From: Bryum argenteum
Taxonomy: Eukaryota > Streptophyta > Bryopsida > Bryales > Bryaceae
Assembly (NCBI GenBank): GCA_037043015.1
Contig: CM073329.1
Location: forward strand, 6,464,648-6,528,647
Reading direction: 5' to 3'
Length of the DNA: 64,000 bases
The position numbers were made by a program, and so were the translations under genes. Shown one piece after another: positions 35,802 to 48,640 of the stretch. Position 1 is the first letter of the stretch; every line of letters begins with the position of its first letter. The notes beneath the pieces are model-generated. The model was not told where the DNA came from. It searched no databases and worked only from the letters and a program-made list of their open reading frames with translations.

Positions 35802-38721
35802 TCAGAAGTCGAAGCTGATAGAGTGGTACTGGAGCTGCGTCTCACCGCAGATGTTGCGGAAGTTGTAACCGCGGCAAGCTGCGGCCACATCCTCCAGCAT
35901 GCTCACTGGTCCGGAAACCAACACCCCCACTTCGTGGCCCACAGAATCCGCCGCCACAGCATTCAATAGCTCTGCAAACAACATATTGATGCGACGTAAG
36001 ACACTAAGTATTCAATCGAAGAATGTGGAATTGATGCAGGACTGAAGAATCGAGCGATACCTGCGAGGTTGGGGCGGCTTCCTTCGCTCATGCTGGCCTG
36101 CTCCAGCAAGCTAGCTGCATTCGTTTCCAAGTCAGCACCGCCAACTCTAGAGCGGGGTTGAGGCGATGCCGCGGTCCGACTTCTTGTTCCGAATTTCGAC
36201 CAGGCGAAGAGCACAGCGCCTCCGAAAACAACCACTCCAATGACCATGCTGATGAACAGCAAAGAGACTGTAGCCCACGTCGGGAACGGCTTTCCATTCG
36301 GTCCGTCCGCACCGTGCGCTGCTCCGTGCTCAAAGAAGAAAGGGGCATGAGTGTGATGGTTTGGCCTCACCACGTAGTTGTGGAAGATTCCATGAAACAA
36401 CATGAACCCTCCCATGGCAGCAGTGATGACAGCAGCCATCCACAGGTTGCTCCCTCTCACATCCCACACGGCCTTCTGTCTCGATACCCCCTCGTCCACA
36501 TTGTTGAACACCGCGTACTCCTGCCCTTGGACATAAGCCACTTTGTCCACATCGTTGGACATTGTCTCAAGCTTCGCATGACCAGGCTGCTCGCGCGTCA
36601 CAAATGCCTTCACATTAATCTTCAATGGTCCTCCTGCGTAGCCCGGGAACAGAAAGGACGGTTGCAAATCTCGCAGTGTGGCCAGGTCTGCCTTTCTCGG
36701 CACGCACCAGATGAGGTGCACTTCGCTGGGAAGCTCCTGCCCCTCGGAGAATTTCGCCTCGTTCTGGTGTCGGCACAAGAGGTCCCTGATCACGGCCAAG
36801 AACGGCGTGATTCCTACGCCTCCAGCAACCAGGATCAGTGTCTTGTAATCGAGGAAGTACTCCCTGTCTGGACCGTAAGGTCCTTCGGCGAAGAGCTGGA
36901 GTGACAAAGGACAGCCTCCAGTCTTTGCTCCCTTCGGATTCGAGGAGTCTGCGTCCATAACCAGGCGCTGGAGCTTCCGTGTCCACTCTCCCAATGGCTT
37001 AATGCAGAGGGTAATATCATCGCCCTGCAGCGAGCTCGACGTGGCGCTGAAAGGGTGCCACTGGAATCGTGACACTCCAGGGATGTTGATGAAGATGAAG
37101 CCAAGCGCACTGTACTTCAGTTCTGCAATGAATTCAAAGGTTAATCAGTCCATGCCATCGTCTCGATCGCTGAAGAAACTGTGAAGGAATTGATGGGCGA
37201 ACCTGGAGATTTGGGGAACTTGAGTTCCACAACGCCGCTGGGCAGCACCCTAGCAGACAAGATGCTGACGGGCCTCTGCGACTGCACCATACGAATGAAG
37301 CGATCGATGAAGAAGAGCATCACCCCAGCCATGAAGAAGAAGCTGGAGAATTCTCCAATATGCCACACTCCGAACGCGAACACCAGAATATACATGTGGT
37401 GGGTGATGTAGAACACGTCGAAGAAGTGTTGTCGAATGGGACCTAATGATGTCACCCACAACACAAGCCCCGCCACCATGGAAATAATTCCTGCCATGTT
37501 CGACACACCGTAATCCGCCCACGCATAGACCTGCTCAGCATGACAACACAACGTCAAAACGGCAACAACCACCTACTCATTGAAGCGCACGGTCCATTCC
37601 AGCTCCTCACAATCCTCACTTCATGAATATTCCGATTAAATCGCAATTTATGATCATGCTTCAAGAACTGCATGATTACGAGGATATTCTCGGAGTATGA
37701 ATGAGACTTACCCCCTTCATGCTGCCGCCTCCAGTGTAGTAGATGTGGAGGGCGAAGGTGATGGAGTGGAGCAGGAGGATGACGAGCGAGAAGTGGCCCA
37801 GCCATCGGTGGAACCTCACGGCGTGCTCGAACGGGAGGTTCACCAGTCGCAGAAAAGGCGAGTTTCGGGACACTGGGATGAACAAGAGCGCCATCGGCAG
37901 ATACCACGCACGCCCAGTCCAGGTTCCCACTCGGCCAACCTTGATCATCCACCTGCACATTCATATCGTTAGCCCATACAACCTCATCTTCCATCACCTC
38001 GAATCTCACATATGTCAATATATAGTGCTCTTACCTCTCAATGCCCGACTTCATCTTGGACTTGTCGACGAGTTCAAGCATAGGGATCAATGGCTTGAAC
38101 AGAATCCACAAGGTTCCGAACGTAACGAGGGAAATGGCAAGGAGGTCCATTCCGGTGAGTACACCGAGCGGAGTTTTTACCAAAATGGGTGACGACCACA
38201 ACCCTCCATTCAATCGTCGGCACACTTGCTTCCATTTCGGCACAACCTTCGCCTCAGGCTCTCTACATACACACAATCATTTGTCAGTCTCCGCTCTAGG
38301 TGCCAGAATCAGCGGAATTCATAACCATCACGAACTAACGTACCGCTTGATGTGCTTATCCACTTCCATGTAAAGCAAGGCAAAGAGCGCGAACATAATC
38401 ACAGGGAATGACCACATCAGAAAAAACGGTCCTGCACAAGAAAACACTCCCACACACTCAACAAACGGCCCCCTCTGATCCGTTTCGCAAAAACCAGTTT
38501 TTCAGAAACAGTCAACAAGAGACGAACGGGATTCCGTTTTCCCTGATCACAGTACCATTGAATTCATAGAACTTGGTATTGGTTCTCTCAATGGCATCAG
38601 CCTTCCAGGAAGTATATCGGTCGGTAGGGTAGATGAACCATTCCACAACCCAGAACACGAACAACCCCCACAAGATAAGCCCGAGGAAGGCCTTCAGAAG
38701 CCGCGGCGCAAGAGACCCCAT
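35802..38721 (-). CDS. FRO: Ferric-chelate reductase (FRO family)
   Basis: Seven minus-strand exons with clean GT/AG borders and matching phases: 38721-38556, 38431-38344, 38262-38035, 37952-37712, 37530-37203, 37122-36061 and 35971-35802. They total 2283 nt, 760 residues, near the usual FRO length. FROs are membrane flavocytochromes that pass electrons from NADPH through FAD and two hemes to Fe(III) or Cu(II) chelates. Visible features: an N-terminal membrane segment, ferric-reductase domain histidines (FHRWLGH, LLLHS, THHMYI, GVWH), FAD-binding HPFSATSS, NADPH-binding GPYGP and AGGVGITPF, two more membrane segments around SNLWMAAV and WATVSLLF, a C-terminal VSGPVSML nucleotide-binding strand, and the family-like ending HSISFDF. 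No lesion is seen. Root-type versus organellar targeting cannot be told from sequence. Confidence 0.93.
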
Positions 38722-40827
38722 GATGATGCAGCTAGCTCCGAACTGAACACTGTCCTGTTCCTCGCCCTCAAACCTTCAGCATGATAAACAAACACCTCTA
38801 GAGAGAAGGAGATTTCAGTGTGTCAGTTCGATTCTTCAGGAGTCGGTGCTCGAACAAGAGCAAGTGCGGTCTCGAAGTCCTCGCGCAGAAGGTTCTTATA
38901 CCTGAGCATGATTCTCCAGCGATTGTTACGACAGTGCGCGGTACGTCACTGGCAATTGTAGTACAATAGTGTAGTATACCCCCCAGTTGACCGTGAAGAA
39001 AGGAATCTATCCTGTACACCAGTTGGGGTGTAGTACCAGTTGACTTCACCAGAATGGCGTCTTCCTTTTGGACGACTCGAGGGATGTGTACTACGCAGTA
39101 ACTTTGTACTACGACATGGTACCGCAATCTCTTCCGATTATTTTACTGATGTCTCAGCGGAGTCGCCGGAGGTAAAGTTAGCTTTCTGTAAAGGCGTGTT
39201 GTAGCATTTATTGAACAAAATCACATTTATTGACCTTTGCCTAGAAATGGCACATTGCAGGACACTCATTTTAGATCCAATATTGAGTCGGTCTCCGAGG
39301 TTCCCTGAGTATCACCTATTTTAGAATTCTACGTACCTGCCTGGGCTGATTAATTTTTGTAGTGACATTCTCTAATGGATTGTTTTTAATGTTTCGATAG
39401 AATAGTTCAGAATCATACTGACTTGAATTTTGAGGAGAATCTTCAGTTCATTTAATTGGCAGTGATCCATTTCCCCTTTTGCATGAAGTCATGATGGTTG
39501 CAAGTGATTGTCAATCTCCATGCCAAAACTCAATAATTTATTCCAGGTGCCATATGCTACATGACCTTGAGTACATTTCCTTCTTTTAGTCATTAATTTT
39601 TTTGTGAAATCTATAGTTTTTAAGAACCAAATACAATTGCAATATTGCATTTAAGTCACAAACACAAGGAGCATTTTTGGAATCCCTTGTGTGGATTTCA
39701 AAACTAATATATATTTTTATTTTATTTGTTATTTCTTTTGCGACATTATGATTTTTGGGACTGCCGGTCGGAGTGGGCCACAGGAGGTGTCATTGAAACT
39801 TGAAAGCAAGTATTTCGTAGCGGTGCAGGCAACAATCGAGCTGAATACATGAGGAACCCATTTGTGCAAGAATCACGCTGTTTGGAGCTCTTAAAAATTT
39901 ACCAAAAGAAGAAACATGGACCTACAAGTGTAAAATCTTATATATTCTTTTAACAATAGCAGGGACGGGGCATGGTCAAAGTATTTATGAAAACGTGGTA
40001 ATGCCGTGTGGATACTAGCATGTTATATATCAAATACAATGTTTAAACTTACTTACTCGATGCCCCATAAGAATATTCTGAGAATCACTACTTGGGTTGC
40101 CTACAGAACGTAAAGAATTCGAAATTGTTACTCAACAATCAATGATCGACACTTTGGAGTGATCGGTACCAGACAAGATGTACCTGGGTCCATATCAAGT
40201 GCGATGGCCATGGCGTGAGAATCTGTAGCGGAGAATGCAACAAGACGACAAAGCGGGAGCACGAACCGGCCGCCGCATCTTGCGTGCCATTTACCCGGGC
40301 ACGGGTTCTGCCGTGCGTACTAGCAACTTCCACTGTTGGAACTCACTGCTGTACTGCATTGTACGTCGTTAGTACTCACTATCCATAACACCAGCCCACC
40401 ATCCTGCTGGCCTGCCTGTATTCTCTTCCATCTCCTTCAGTACAGAATCTCACTTTCTTCCTTGGAACGTGACTTTCTATCCGGCCCTTCGGATACCTCA
40501 AACATCACCCACCCAATATCTGTACTCCTGATCAATCGATAAATTAAGTTTCATGACCTGGTCCTGCAAGTTTACTTGACTGCCACTCCGGAAACCCTTC
40601 CTTTACCATGCGTGAGTTGCAGAGTATCTGGAGCTTACTCGGTCAGTCTCCATGTCACTAATAATGATGAAGGTTCAACAATGCTGGGCATACCTCATCG
40701 ATGCTGCAATCCTGCGGTTTCCATTTTAGCAGCGACACTGAACCAATGTGATCGAAAAGTGGCACTTCGGATATCGCTGCGCATCCTTTAACTTCATGGT
40801 AGTAGTATTACGTACATGCCAAAGAAG
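38722..40827. other. FRO upstream region and intergenic DNA
   Basis: Likely holds the FRO promoter and 5' leader, but no TATA box or iron-response motif could be fixed with confidence. No other gene recognised. Confidence 0.5.
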
Positions 40828-41050
40828 CAATCACTGCTGCACGATAGTGTACTAGAAACATCTGACCTTTCGATCATGATCAGAGAAGGGAGCTCCAGAC
40901 TTAGGAGTGCCTGAGGAGAAATATCAACAGGTTCAGAAATTGAAGTTGTTCAAACTGGTGGGTTACAAGCACTTTTCAATCCGGAGCTCCCTGTTTAGCA
41001 CATGGTCGTAGATCAGATGTTTCTAGTACATTATCGTGCAGCAGTGGTTG
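40828..41050. repeat. Long imperfect hairpin, candidate miRNA precursor or foldback element
   Basis: The left arm (40828-about 40905) and right arm (about 40977-41050) are inverse complements over about 75 nt with a ~70-nt loop. In the outer 40 positions, 37 match; two of the three differences would be G:U pairs in RNA transcribed from the plus strand and one is a C:A mismatch. The segment TGCTGCACGATAGTGTACTAG and its partner lie in the best-paired part. No coding sequence. A foldback transposon is the alternative. Confidence 0.6.
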
Positions 41051-41534
41051 ATATCCTAAACGTTCGACCACGTTGATCCGCCAGCAAAACCTGGCCAGGT
41101 AAAGCCTTCGGCTCACCCTAGATCTTTTATTCTTTTCGCATCTGTGATCCAAAAACGGAATTTAATTGCTCAAACTGGAGGGTTGTTCGTTGGAGGATCA
41201 GAATGATATGTCTATCGATCATCGTTGTCCAGCGTGTGGCCTGCACATGTTCTGTTTTGCAGTATCTGGAGTTGTGCTCAGCACGCGCGGTTTGGAAATG
41301 AGGCGCATTCTGCAGTAAATGAAAGTTAACACACCACGCACACATTTTTGATGCTTCTAGCTAGGAAAGTGCTTGCAAAAATATTTACTGCGCAATTGGG
41401 CCACTGACCGATGCATGGTACTGGACCCATAACCAGTTTGAAACTGGCGGAGAAACGTTAACCTTCAATACGTACAGGCTTGTTAGACACAGTGAAAAGG
41501 TGAACAGAATGATGACAAACTTTTAGAGAAGAGT

Positions 41535-41789
41535 AACCCCAATTCCGTTAAAATGGCATTATTCCGGAAAAATGGCACACCTCAACTTTCTGAACTGTAG
41601 TTCAAAAACCATGTGATATAACAGAATTGTAAGGTGATATTAGGGAAAATGAGTGACAATGTATGTAAAGAAGTGATATTACAAAAACAATTGTGATATT
41701 ATAGAATATACCATTATATGAGCACAAATGTAAGATCTAGTGTGACAAAATGGCACATGGCATAGTGCCATTTTAACGGAATTGGGGTT
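41535..41789. mobile_element. 255-bp MITE with perfect 24-bp inverted ends
   Basis: AACCCCAATTCCGTTAAAATGGCA at 41535-41558 is the exact inverse complement of 41766-41789. The inside is AT-rich, with GTGATATTA words. No clear target duplication. Same family as the element at 42840. Confidence 0.85.
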
Positions 41790-42073
41790 CAGAGAGAAAT
41801 GTAGTGTAGACAGTAATCATGTAAAATATGACAAGTTTGAGCAGTTGAATGATTTGACACGAAACTGTGTGCTCTGGCCGTGAAGCTTGAAGAGAGCTCT
41901 AACGGGCCTTGGAGAACCGAACACACTAATGTGGCAAAATACAATGAAGTGAATTAGAGTCACGGCATCAAGCAACGGTGAAAGTTGAGCATTAAAAAAA
42001 TTTCGTAAGCGAAGGCTTCCAGTCTAAATAGTACGTAAGGCACAGCTGTAGTCTAAAGAATGAACCAAGCTCA

Positions 42074-42470
42074 GAGCATGCCCAGCCCGGCTCGCCAGGC
42101 CGGGCCAGCAGGCTGCGTTGAAAATACCCAGGGGAAGCTCCGCCAGGGCTTGAAGCCCCAGCCCAGGCCGGAAGAGAGGCCGAAAAGCAGGCCAGCCCAA
42201 GTCTGCTGACCAATCAAATCTTTGACAAGCTGATTATTAATAGAATCCATTTTCTGCCAATGAATTCAATTCCACGTGGCACTCTCTCATTAGTTGAAGG
42301 GGACGCTAAACTTTGAGTGCAGGCACGGGATAACTTGGGATTTTGGAGTTCTAGAATCATGGGTACTCCAACCCTCTTGGCCGGGTTAGAGGGTTGAGGT
42401 GTGGGCTGGGGCCCCCACTCCCCAAATTCGCCTCCACAGGCCAGCCCAGCGTATTGGGCTGGGCATGCTC
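42074..42470. mobile_element. GC-rich 397-bp TIR element, possible TCA duplication
   Basis: GAGCATGCCCAGCCC at the left and GGGCTGGGCATGCTC at the right are perfect 15-bp inverted repeats; TCA flanks both (42071-42073 and 42471-42473). A 3-bp duplication would fit PIF/Harbinger-type elements; the class is inferred. Short minus-strand ORFs within it have no known domain. Confidence 0.65.
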
Positions 42471-42839
42471 TCAGAAGATGGCAATATTTGTCAGAAAACT
42501 GACACCAATTTCTCACTCAAGATTCATAGATTGCCACTAATGCATATCTGCAAGGGAAACACAAGTTTTTTTTTAAAATTATATGTGAAAATGAGGTGAG
42601 CTATGAAGAATTGAAGATCACAACCGTACAATCTTCATACATTATTTATTGTATGGATCTACAATTTTTACCATTAAAACTAGAGTACTAGACTTGATTT
42701 GGGACCCAACTCAAGTTAATTTATCCAAAACAGATTGCAGTTGAAGAAGTTATGGCTCTTCAAAGTTTTTGCATTTCATCTAGAATGTTATTCTTTAACA
42801 TTTAGGATGCTTTAGGCATTTCAAGGGTTAACTGCCAAA

Positions 42840-43279
42840 AACCTCAATTCCATTAAAATAGTGTTATCGACTTATCCCGGTAAAATGGCGCTTTTTGGGG
42901 TGCTTAAAATGAAATAAATAACATTGGTATATGTCGAGTTTTGACATGTTAGGGTAAATATTTCTAAATCGCATTTCAAAAACAACAATGTTTTTGAACG
43001 GTTGTTCAGAAATATTGCCCTTTGACTATGTCCAAAGGTCAAAAACCATAAAAAATGTGCGATATTATGGAAATTTTGGTGATATTACAAAAATAAGTTG
43101 ATATTCAGGAGTACATGTGTGATATTAATAAACATGTCATTTTGTAAGCATAAATACTTCTCAACTTCAGCTCAAAAATATGCATGTAAAATGGCACATT
43201 TTAGAATGCGAGCAAAGTGGCTCATAGGGATTTGGCAAAATGGCACAAAGAATACCGCCATTTTAAAAGAATGGAGGTT
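42840..43279. mobile_element. 440-bp MITE, diverged member of the 41535 family
   Basis: The ends (AACCTCAATTCCATTAAAAT and GCCATTTTAAAAGAATGGAGGTT) are imperfect inverted repeats closely related to the 41535 termini. The interior shares GTGATATTACAAAAA, CAAAAACCAT and ATGGCACA words with it. Confidence 0.7.
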
Positions 43280-43593
43280 CAAACAATCATCCCAACGTAG
43301 TTTTAGGAGAGAAACACATTTTCAAAAAAGTGTTATAAATGAAAATGAAAATTTAAGCTATCAAGATTTCGAACGTACAAACTTGTAATATACTTATTGT
43401 AGGTTGTGTTGACCAAATTTGGAGTCATATGGCCTCATGAATCAGAAGATCATAATGTATTAGCCGTCAAACCACACCACAAAATTTAATCATTTTCACA
43501 TTGAAGTGGACATGCTACAAGTAGACCAATTGCAATTATATTTTCATCAATTAGAAAGTTATTCATTTTATCTCAATAAAACATTTGTTGAGG

Positions 43594-43623
<30 letters not shown>
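43594..43623. repeat. Poly(A) tract, 30 bp
   Basis: Uninterrupted run of A, possibly the tail of a retroposed sequence. No element body was identified beside it. Confidence 0.9.
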
Positions 43624-43626
<3 letters not shown>

Positions 43627-44053
43627 AAATAATAGCCTTGCAATGGTGAAAACTACCAAAAAATCTACAAACAAAGGAATAATAGTTCAAATCTAAACCC
43701 TTTGCACTCAAATTCATACCTTATCTTCAAAACATCTTCAATCTTATTGAAGTTTTTATCACTAAAACTAAACTCTAATAGGAATCCATTCCACGTAATA
43801 AAGTTGAAATCCAACGGTAAATGAAGGAGAGGTAGCTCTTCAAATATCACCCACTTTTTCACTTTTTTCATTGACAATACCCCTTGTTTCCCCACGCAAA
43901 GTTTCTGCTATGGTATGGATGTATTTCTCAATTGATAAAAACATTGATTGTTTAAAAATAAAAAAAACAAACAAACACTGAGTGAGTGAGAATGCAACTG
44001 AGGTCACACCATTGCACATGCTGCCCTTGAAAGCCACATTATAGTTGAAATTT

Positions 44054-44056
<3 letters not shown>

Positions 44057-44146
<90 letters not shown>
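44057..44146. repeat. AT dinucleotide microsatellite, 90 bp
   Basis: About 45 uninterrupted AT units. Antisense and sense ORFs (Ile/Tyr repeats) across it are artefacts. Confidence 0.97.
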
Positions 44147-44148
<2 letters not shown>

Positions 44149-44335
44149 TTATATTCTTTTTTTATTTTTTTATTTAAATTTTAAATTTTGTTTGCATCCT
44201 CTTGATGAAGAGCACATTTACAAGAGCCATTTTTAAAATTTCACCTTTTTGTGCAGAAAATGTGACGTTTTGGGAGTGGGTCAAAGGGTTGTCGAGTATA
44301 CCAACAATAATTATTTTCTCCTTAACCCTTAAAAA

Positions 44336-45253
44336 TCCAGGAAAACCGATTTGGCTTTTTGAGTTTTCGGGCAACTCATTTTAAGGAGTTAAATTGATAC
44401 TTTTGCCTAAGATTTTTATTGGGTGCTCCCTATAGTGTAATGTGTATGTGATAAAATTTGCAAAGCCAAATTTAAATTTTATAACCTTCATGTAGAAATT
44501 TTAGGTTTCGAGTCCAAAACAGGCAGTTTAAAATAAACTTCTTTGAAATTGTTTTTATTTTAAAATATGTTCATTACTAAATTACTATTCAAATATCAAA
44601 GTGTCTGAAGTCAAAAAGTTTACTAATTTTACAAAGGCAACCTCCAAAACTTTTAAAACAATCTTCACAATTTCTAGTAATTTTACAATTTTTTCTTTCA
44701 AAAATTGCGAAAATTTGAGATTTTGGAATTTTTCCAAGATATTTTTTTTCAAAATTCACATTCTCATAAATGCACCTACTCACCGTTCAAATTTTTCTCA
44801 AACTAAATATATCATATGTGGTGCTTGTTTTACTATATTGTTGCTTTTAGACCTTCTTTCATAAAATAATTTACATTAAGGTCAAAAAGTGGAATTGGTC
44901 TCTAAAATTTTGCATGAGTGTACCCAACTTGATTACCTACATGGAAAAAAAATGACAGAAACATGTTTGGAGTAGCAATCATCAAGTTGTCCTTGGCACC
45001 ATTTAGACAATGCCTCTCACGAAGCGGCGAAAAAAAGTGTTGGACAAACTTTGATTGTTATGATCTCACAAATGACAAACATCCAACGGTTGAAATTTTG
45101 ACTAGTCTTTTGTATACAAGTTAGGTACAAGATCTTATGGTTCAAAGTCTAAAACGAGAAAAAAAAGTTTTTCCATTTCCCCATTTCCCAACGAAGGTGA
45201 AAAATGGCAGTTTTTGGTACTGGAGGTCGAGGAAACGCTTGGATTTTTAGGGG
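44336..45253. mobile_element. piggyBac-type non-autonomous element, ~0.9 kb
   Basis: The left end is TTAA followed by CCCTTAAAAATCCAGG; the right end is TTGGATTTTTAGGGG followed by GTAA (one change from TTAA). The right-end interior (around 45050-45160, read in reverse) is clearly similar to the left interior of the 55280 element, sharing AAGATCTTGTACC, TTTCAACCGTTGGAT and TTGTGAGATCATAAC. No transposase ORF. Confidence 0.6.
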
Positions 45254-46927
45254 GTAAAAATAGAGTTGAAAACCTTCCACATTATGAAAGTTGATTATCA
45301 CTAAATGGGCTTATGACTTATACCGATTGTGGAGTTATAGAACTGATTATATAAATCGATTATAGTATCAATGGTGTTTGCCATCCAATAGGCAACACTT
45401 TTCTGCTAATTAAGTTGTGGACATACTAACTTCTGGACATACTAATTTCCGACCATACTAAAAGGCCTCTGCCCACATGTTAGGTGCGGAGGTTATACGA
45501 ATTACTATAACTTTGTTTTCTGATAAGAATGATGGAGCATTTTGCACATTGGTTGAGGAGAAATTGTCTCCAAATTCTAGTATTTAAAGGGATGTAAAGA
45601 TTTCCCTTCACATCTCTCTATTTTCCCTTTGAAATTTCCATTTGGAGGTTTCTTTTCATCTACTAATTTGGTTCATACTTTCTCAATCTCTATCCGAGGG
45701 GTGAGAAAGCTCTAGTTTTAGATCTTGAAATTCATATCTCGGTTATTGGAATTCATGTCTAGTAGTGTTCATCAAAGTCCTTCGAGGTGGACTCTAAGCC
45801 TCTGTAGGAGGTGTTATTCAAGTGGGACGTGCCATTTGGTTCCAAGCCTCGATAGGAGGCATGCTACTTTTTGCTTTTTCTTGTGGTCTTGCTCTTACTT
45901 CCATGGGGGGGTTCTTATTGTAGAAGGTATCGTCTTATCTGCAACTTCTTATCTCCTTTTTCTTGAAAGAAGTTGCAGGCAATAACCATTGATATAGTAT
46001 GACTTCGAAGTTGATCTACTGTTGCCTCAGTATTCAATACTAAGTTACAAGATAGGATGTATGAATTTCTATCACTAGAACCATCACAACAAGAATCCCT
46101 CTTCCACCTTTCAAGTTTATGCCCAATCACAAAATGATTTAATTCTTTGCCATAAAAAACTATGTGCCCAAATTTTGCCTCCATCATGCGGAATGTACAA
46201 CTCTCTTTAAGTAACTCTATTACACAACGCAAATTCCCCAAATTCCTAATAGAGCAATTCCATTGGAAAATGCAAATGGCCTCTCAAATCTAGACTAGTT
46301 GCTAATTGAGTATCCAATGAATGGGGAGAAAAATATATCCAACTCGCCTTCTCTCACAACTCAAAACAGTTTTAATGAATACACTTACGGCTCTGCACTT
46401 ATCCAAACAAATATAGTACTCTAGTGCTCCGAGTTTTATCCTTCATGTATAACCTTCATGTATATTTGACCAACCGTGGCTTGGCAGCTCTCCTCTTTTG
46501 GTCCTCGGAGCCCATCCACCATCGCCATTCAAACCATCACTTGCAAATTGCCACCATCTTCAAGATCCGGTTTAAGTAAGCAATGCTCAGGGATGTATTC
46601 GTTGGACTTGAAGATGGACTGTGAAAGTGATAAAATAAGTTGAAATACAATGAACTCTAACCAAATATCTCAACAAGACATGAAATGCAATACAAGTTGT
46701 CAGCGTAGATTAAGTAACCGATCACAAAGCCTAATGTCACAAATTTGAAAATCTACAAACTCTATTTGTCAAAACTTATGACTGAGTGTATTGTCAATAA
46801 CTAGCTGAGCATGTATCTGATTTTGATGCACTCAATTCTGACATCCCTCTATTACGAATATCATAACAACTTGGAGGGGTAGGATGAGGTAGAAATGACA
46901 CAAAAAAATTGCATAAGCGTATTGTAC
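45254..46927. other. Intergenic; no gene recognised
   Basis: AT-rich with scattered short ORFs. The minus-strand ORF near 45915-46241 has no domain I recognise. If the B3 gene to the right has a further 3' exon it would lie here; an acceptor-like site near 46730 is possible but unsupported. Confidence 0.5.
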
Positions 46928-48092
46928 CTTGGTTCTCAATGATTGTGACCTCGAAGTGGAACTCTCCGAGTTGCTTGAAAATCAACTCATCTCCATATCG
47001 AAGGTTGTTTCCCCTTGCGAAAGCTCGCCAGCCTTTACTGAAGCAAAGCCCTTTGTGTTGAAGTCGCACCAAGACCACCCACTTCCCGCCGCCGCTCAAA
47101 TTCTCCAACATAACATTCTTCAAATTTAGACATGCATGGTACCTCGCAAAACTCTGCGGTATACACTGCAACCCAAAACACTCAAATGATCAGAGCTTAA
47201 CTCACCGCTTACACAACGTGACATGTCTTGCTTCAAGATTACATACAAGGTTATATACGACTGCTTAAAGAGAAAAAATATGGTTGTATTCGAGTGCTTA
47301 AGGAGAATGAGAATGCAGTGTGCTTACTTGTTGATAGGGGACAAAACTACCGCATTTCCGAACTCGAATCATGAACGTTATTTCTTGCTCAAGAGGGTTC
47401 GGCACCCCAATGATCGTTGCAAGTTTTGAATCTTGAACAGGTTGGATCTTAGCGTACTCCGACTTGACGGTAACGGTGAGAAGTTGCGATGACATCAGTG
47501 TGGGTGAAGATGGCTCAGCTTTAATACGGGGAGGTTGTGCTAGAGCCTTGCCGCAAAAACTACAAGTTGTGGCCGTGGGTGGAGATGCTTCAACACCAGC
47601 TTTACCGTTAGGAGGCTGGCCTAGACTCTTGGCGCGGTTATCACATACACTGACTATAAACTGGAACTTTTTGATGAGTGTGAAAATCAGCTCGTCTCCC
47701 TGACGAAGATTGTTTCCCTTGGAGAAAGCCCGCCAGCCTTTGCTGAAGCGCAGTGCGGTTTGGAAAGGTCTCACCAAGACAACCCACTTCTCGCCGCTTG
47801 CATTTTCTATCGTTACATTGTTCCAGTTGAGTTCTGGATGATGCCTCGCAAAAACCTGCGGAATACCCTTGCAACCGGAGACAACAAGCAAGCACACATT
47901 CACCCACCAAACTTACAAGACATGATGTCTCTTCAAGGCTATGTACATGTGCTGAAATACCTGCTGAAACGGGCGTGAAGAGCCGCATTTTCTGATACGA
48001 ACCGTGAAGCTATCCTTCATTTCCCGCTTGTCGTTGCTGATTGCACCATGCTTGTCCTGGCAAGGCTTCACTCTATCATGATGTACTATCAT
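46928..48092 (-). CDS. Tandem B3-domain DNA-binding protein (REM-like)
   Basis: Three minus-strand exons with matching phase: 48092-47961, 47867-47328 and 47165-46928. Start ATG 48092 (MIVHHDRVK). Two B3 domains can be read. Domain 1 runs FTVRIRKCGSSRPFQQ|GIPQVFARHH, then WVVLV, FSKGWRAF and LRQGDELIF. Domain 2 runs FMIRVRKCGSFVPYQQ|CIPQSFARYH, then WVVLVRL, FSKGWRAF and LRYGDELIF. B3 is a plant-specific DNA-binding fold, and REM-type proteins often carry several. The linker holds CSFCGKALAQPP and Ser/Pro stretches. The last exon ends in phase 1 at a GTACAA donor (46927), so either a short 3' exon is missing here or the frame reads through to a stop at 46794. The upstream start is also open to extension. 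Confidence 0.75.
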
Positions 48093-48554
48093 CGAGATGC
48101 ATCACAGCCAACTGAGCCAACCCGGCCAACTTAGAGAGGAATATAAACAACCGGGAGTTTGATTAGTCAAAAGCAATTCCAAGGATCCATGCTATGAAGG
48201 TCAAAATCTACATGAGAGCAAAACGATAACTTTTGGGACAACGTAGCTAAAGTTTGCACGTTAGAAGTCTACAAAGAGGCTGAGCAGAAGAGAAGGCAAG
48301 GAAAATACTGCTGAAATCTCTGAACAATAAGAACACGGAAATGGTTATAGAACTCGCATCGCAGAATCATCAGGGTAACTTCTTACCAAGAGGTAGGCAA
48401 GTTGAAATGCAATAAAAGTACAGAGTGCAACAACAACTGATTAGTTTCTTCGCAACTTTTGGGCGACCATTCAAATGTAAGCACATGAGGGCGAGGAAAG
48501 AATCTATGGGAGAACCTAAGCAAATGGCTCTTGAGGAGAAGCGATTGGAATTCT

Positions 48555-48640
48555 AACTACAAGAGACTCAGGCAGAGCGGTGGAAGAGGAGGAACAAGAA
48601 CGCGAGCAGGAGGGTTCGAGTCCTCGCTCTAGTCTGCAGC
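48555..48640 (+). other. tRNA-derived SINE-like segment
   Basis: A box-A-like GGCAGAGCGG at 48571-48580 and a perfect box B GGTTCGAGTCC at 48613-48623, with a plausible 5-bp T-stem (GAGGG/TCCTC), are about 40 bp apart. No anticodon arm is evident, so a SINE head or tRNA remnant is more likely than a working tRNA. Confidence 0.35.

Noticed and set aside
36158..36904. 248-codon plus-strand ORF
   Set aside because: Antisense shadow of FRO exon 6, which carries clear FAD and NADPH motifs.
44045..44236. ORF with long Ile-Tyr repeat
   Set aside because: Translation of an AT microsatellite.
45600..46250. Possible LTR or retrotransposon fragment
   Set aside because: No paired LTR, primer-binding site, polypurine tract or Pol motif could be found in the window.
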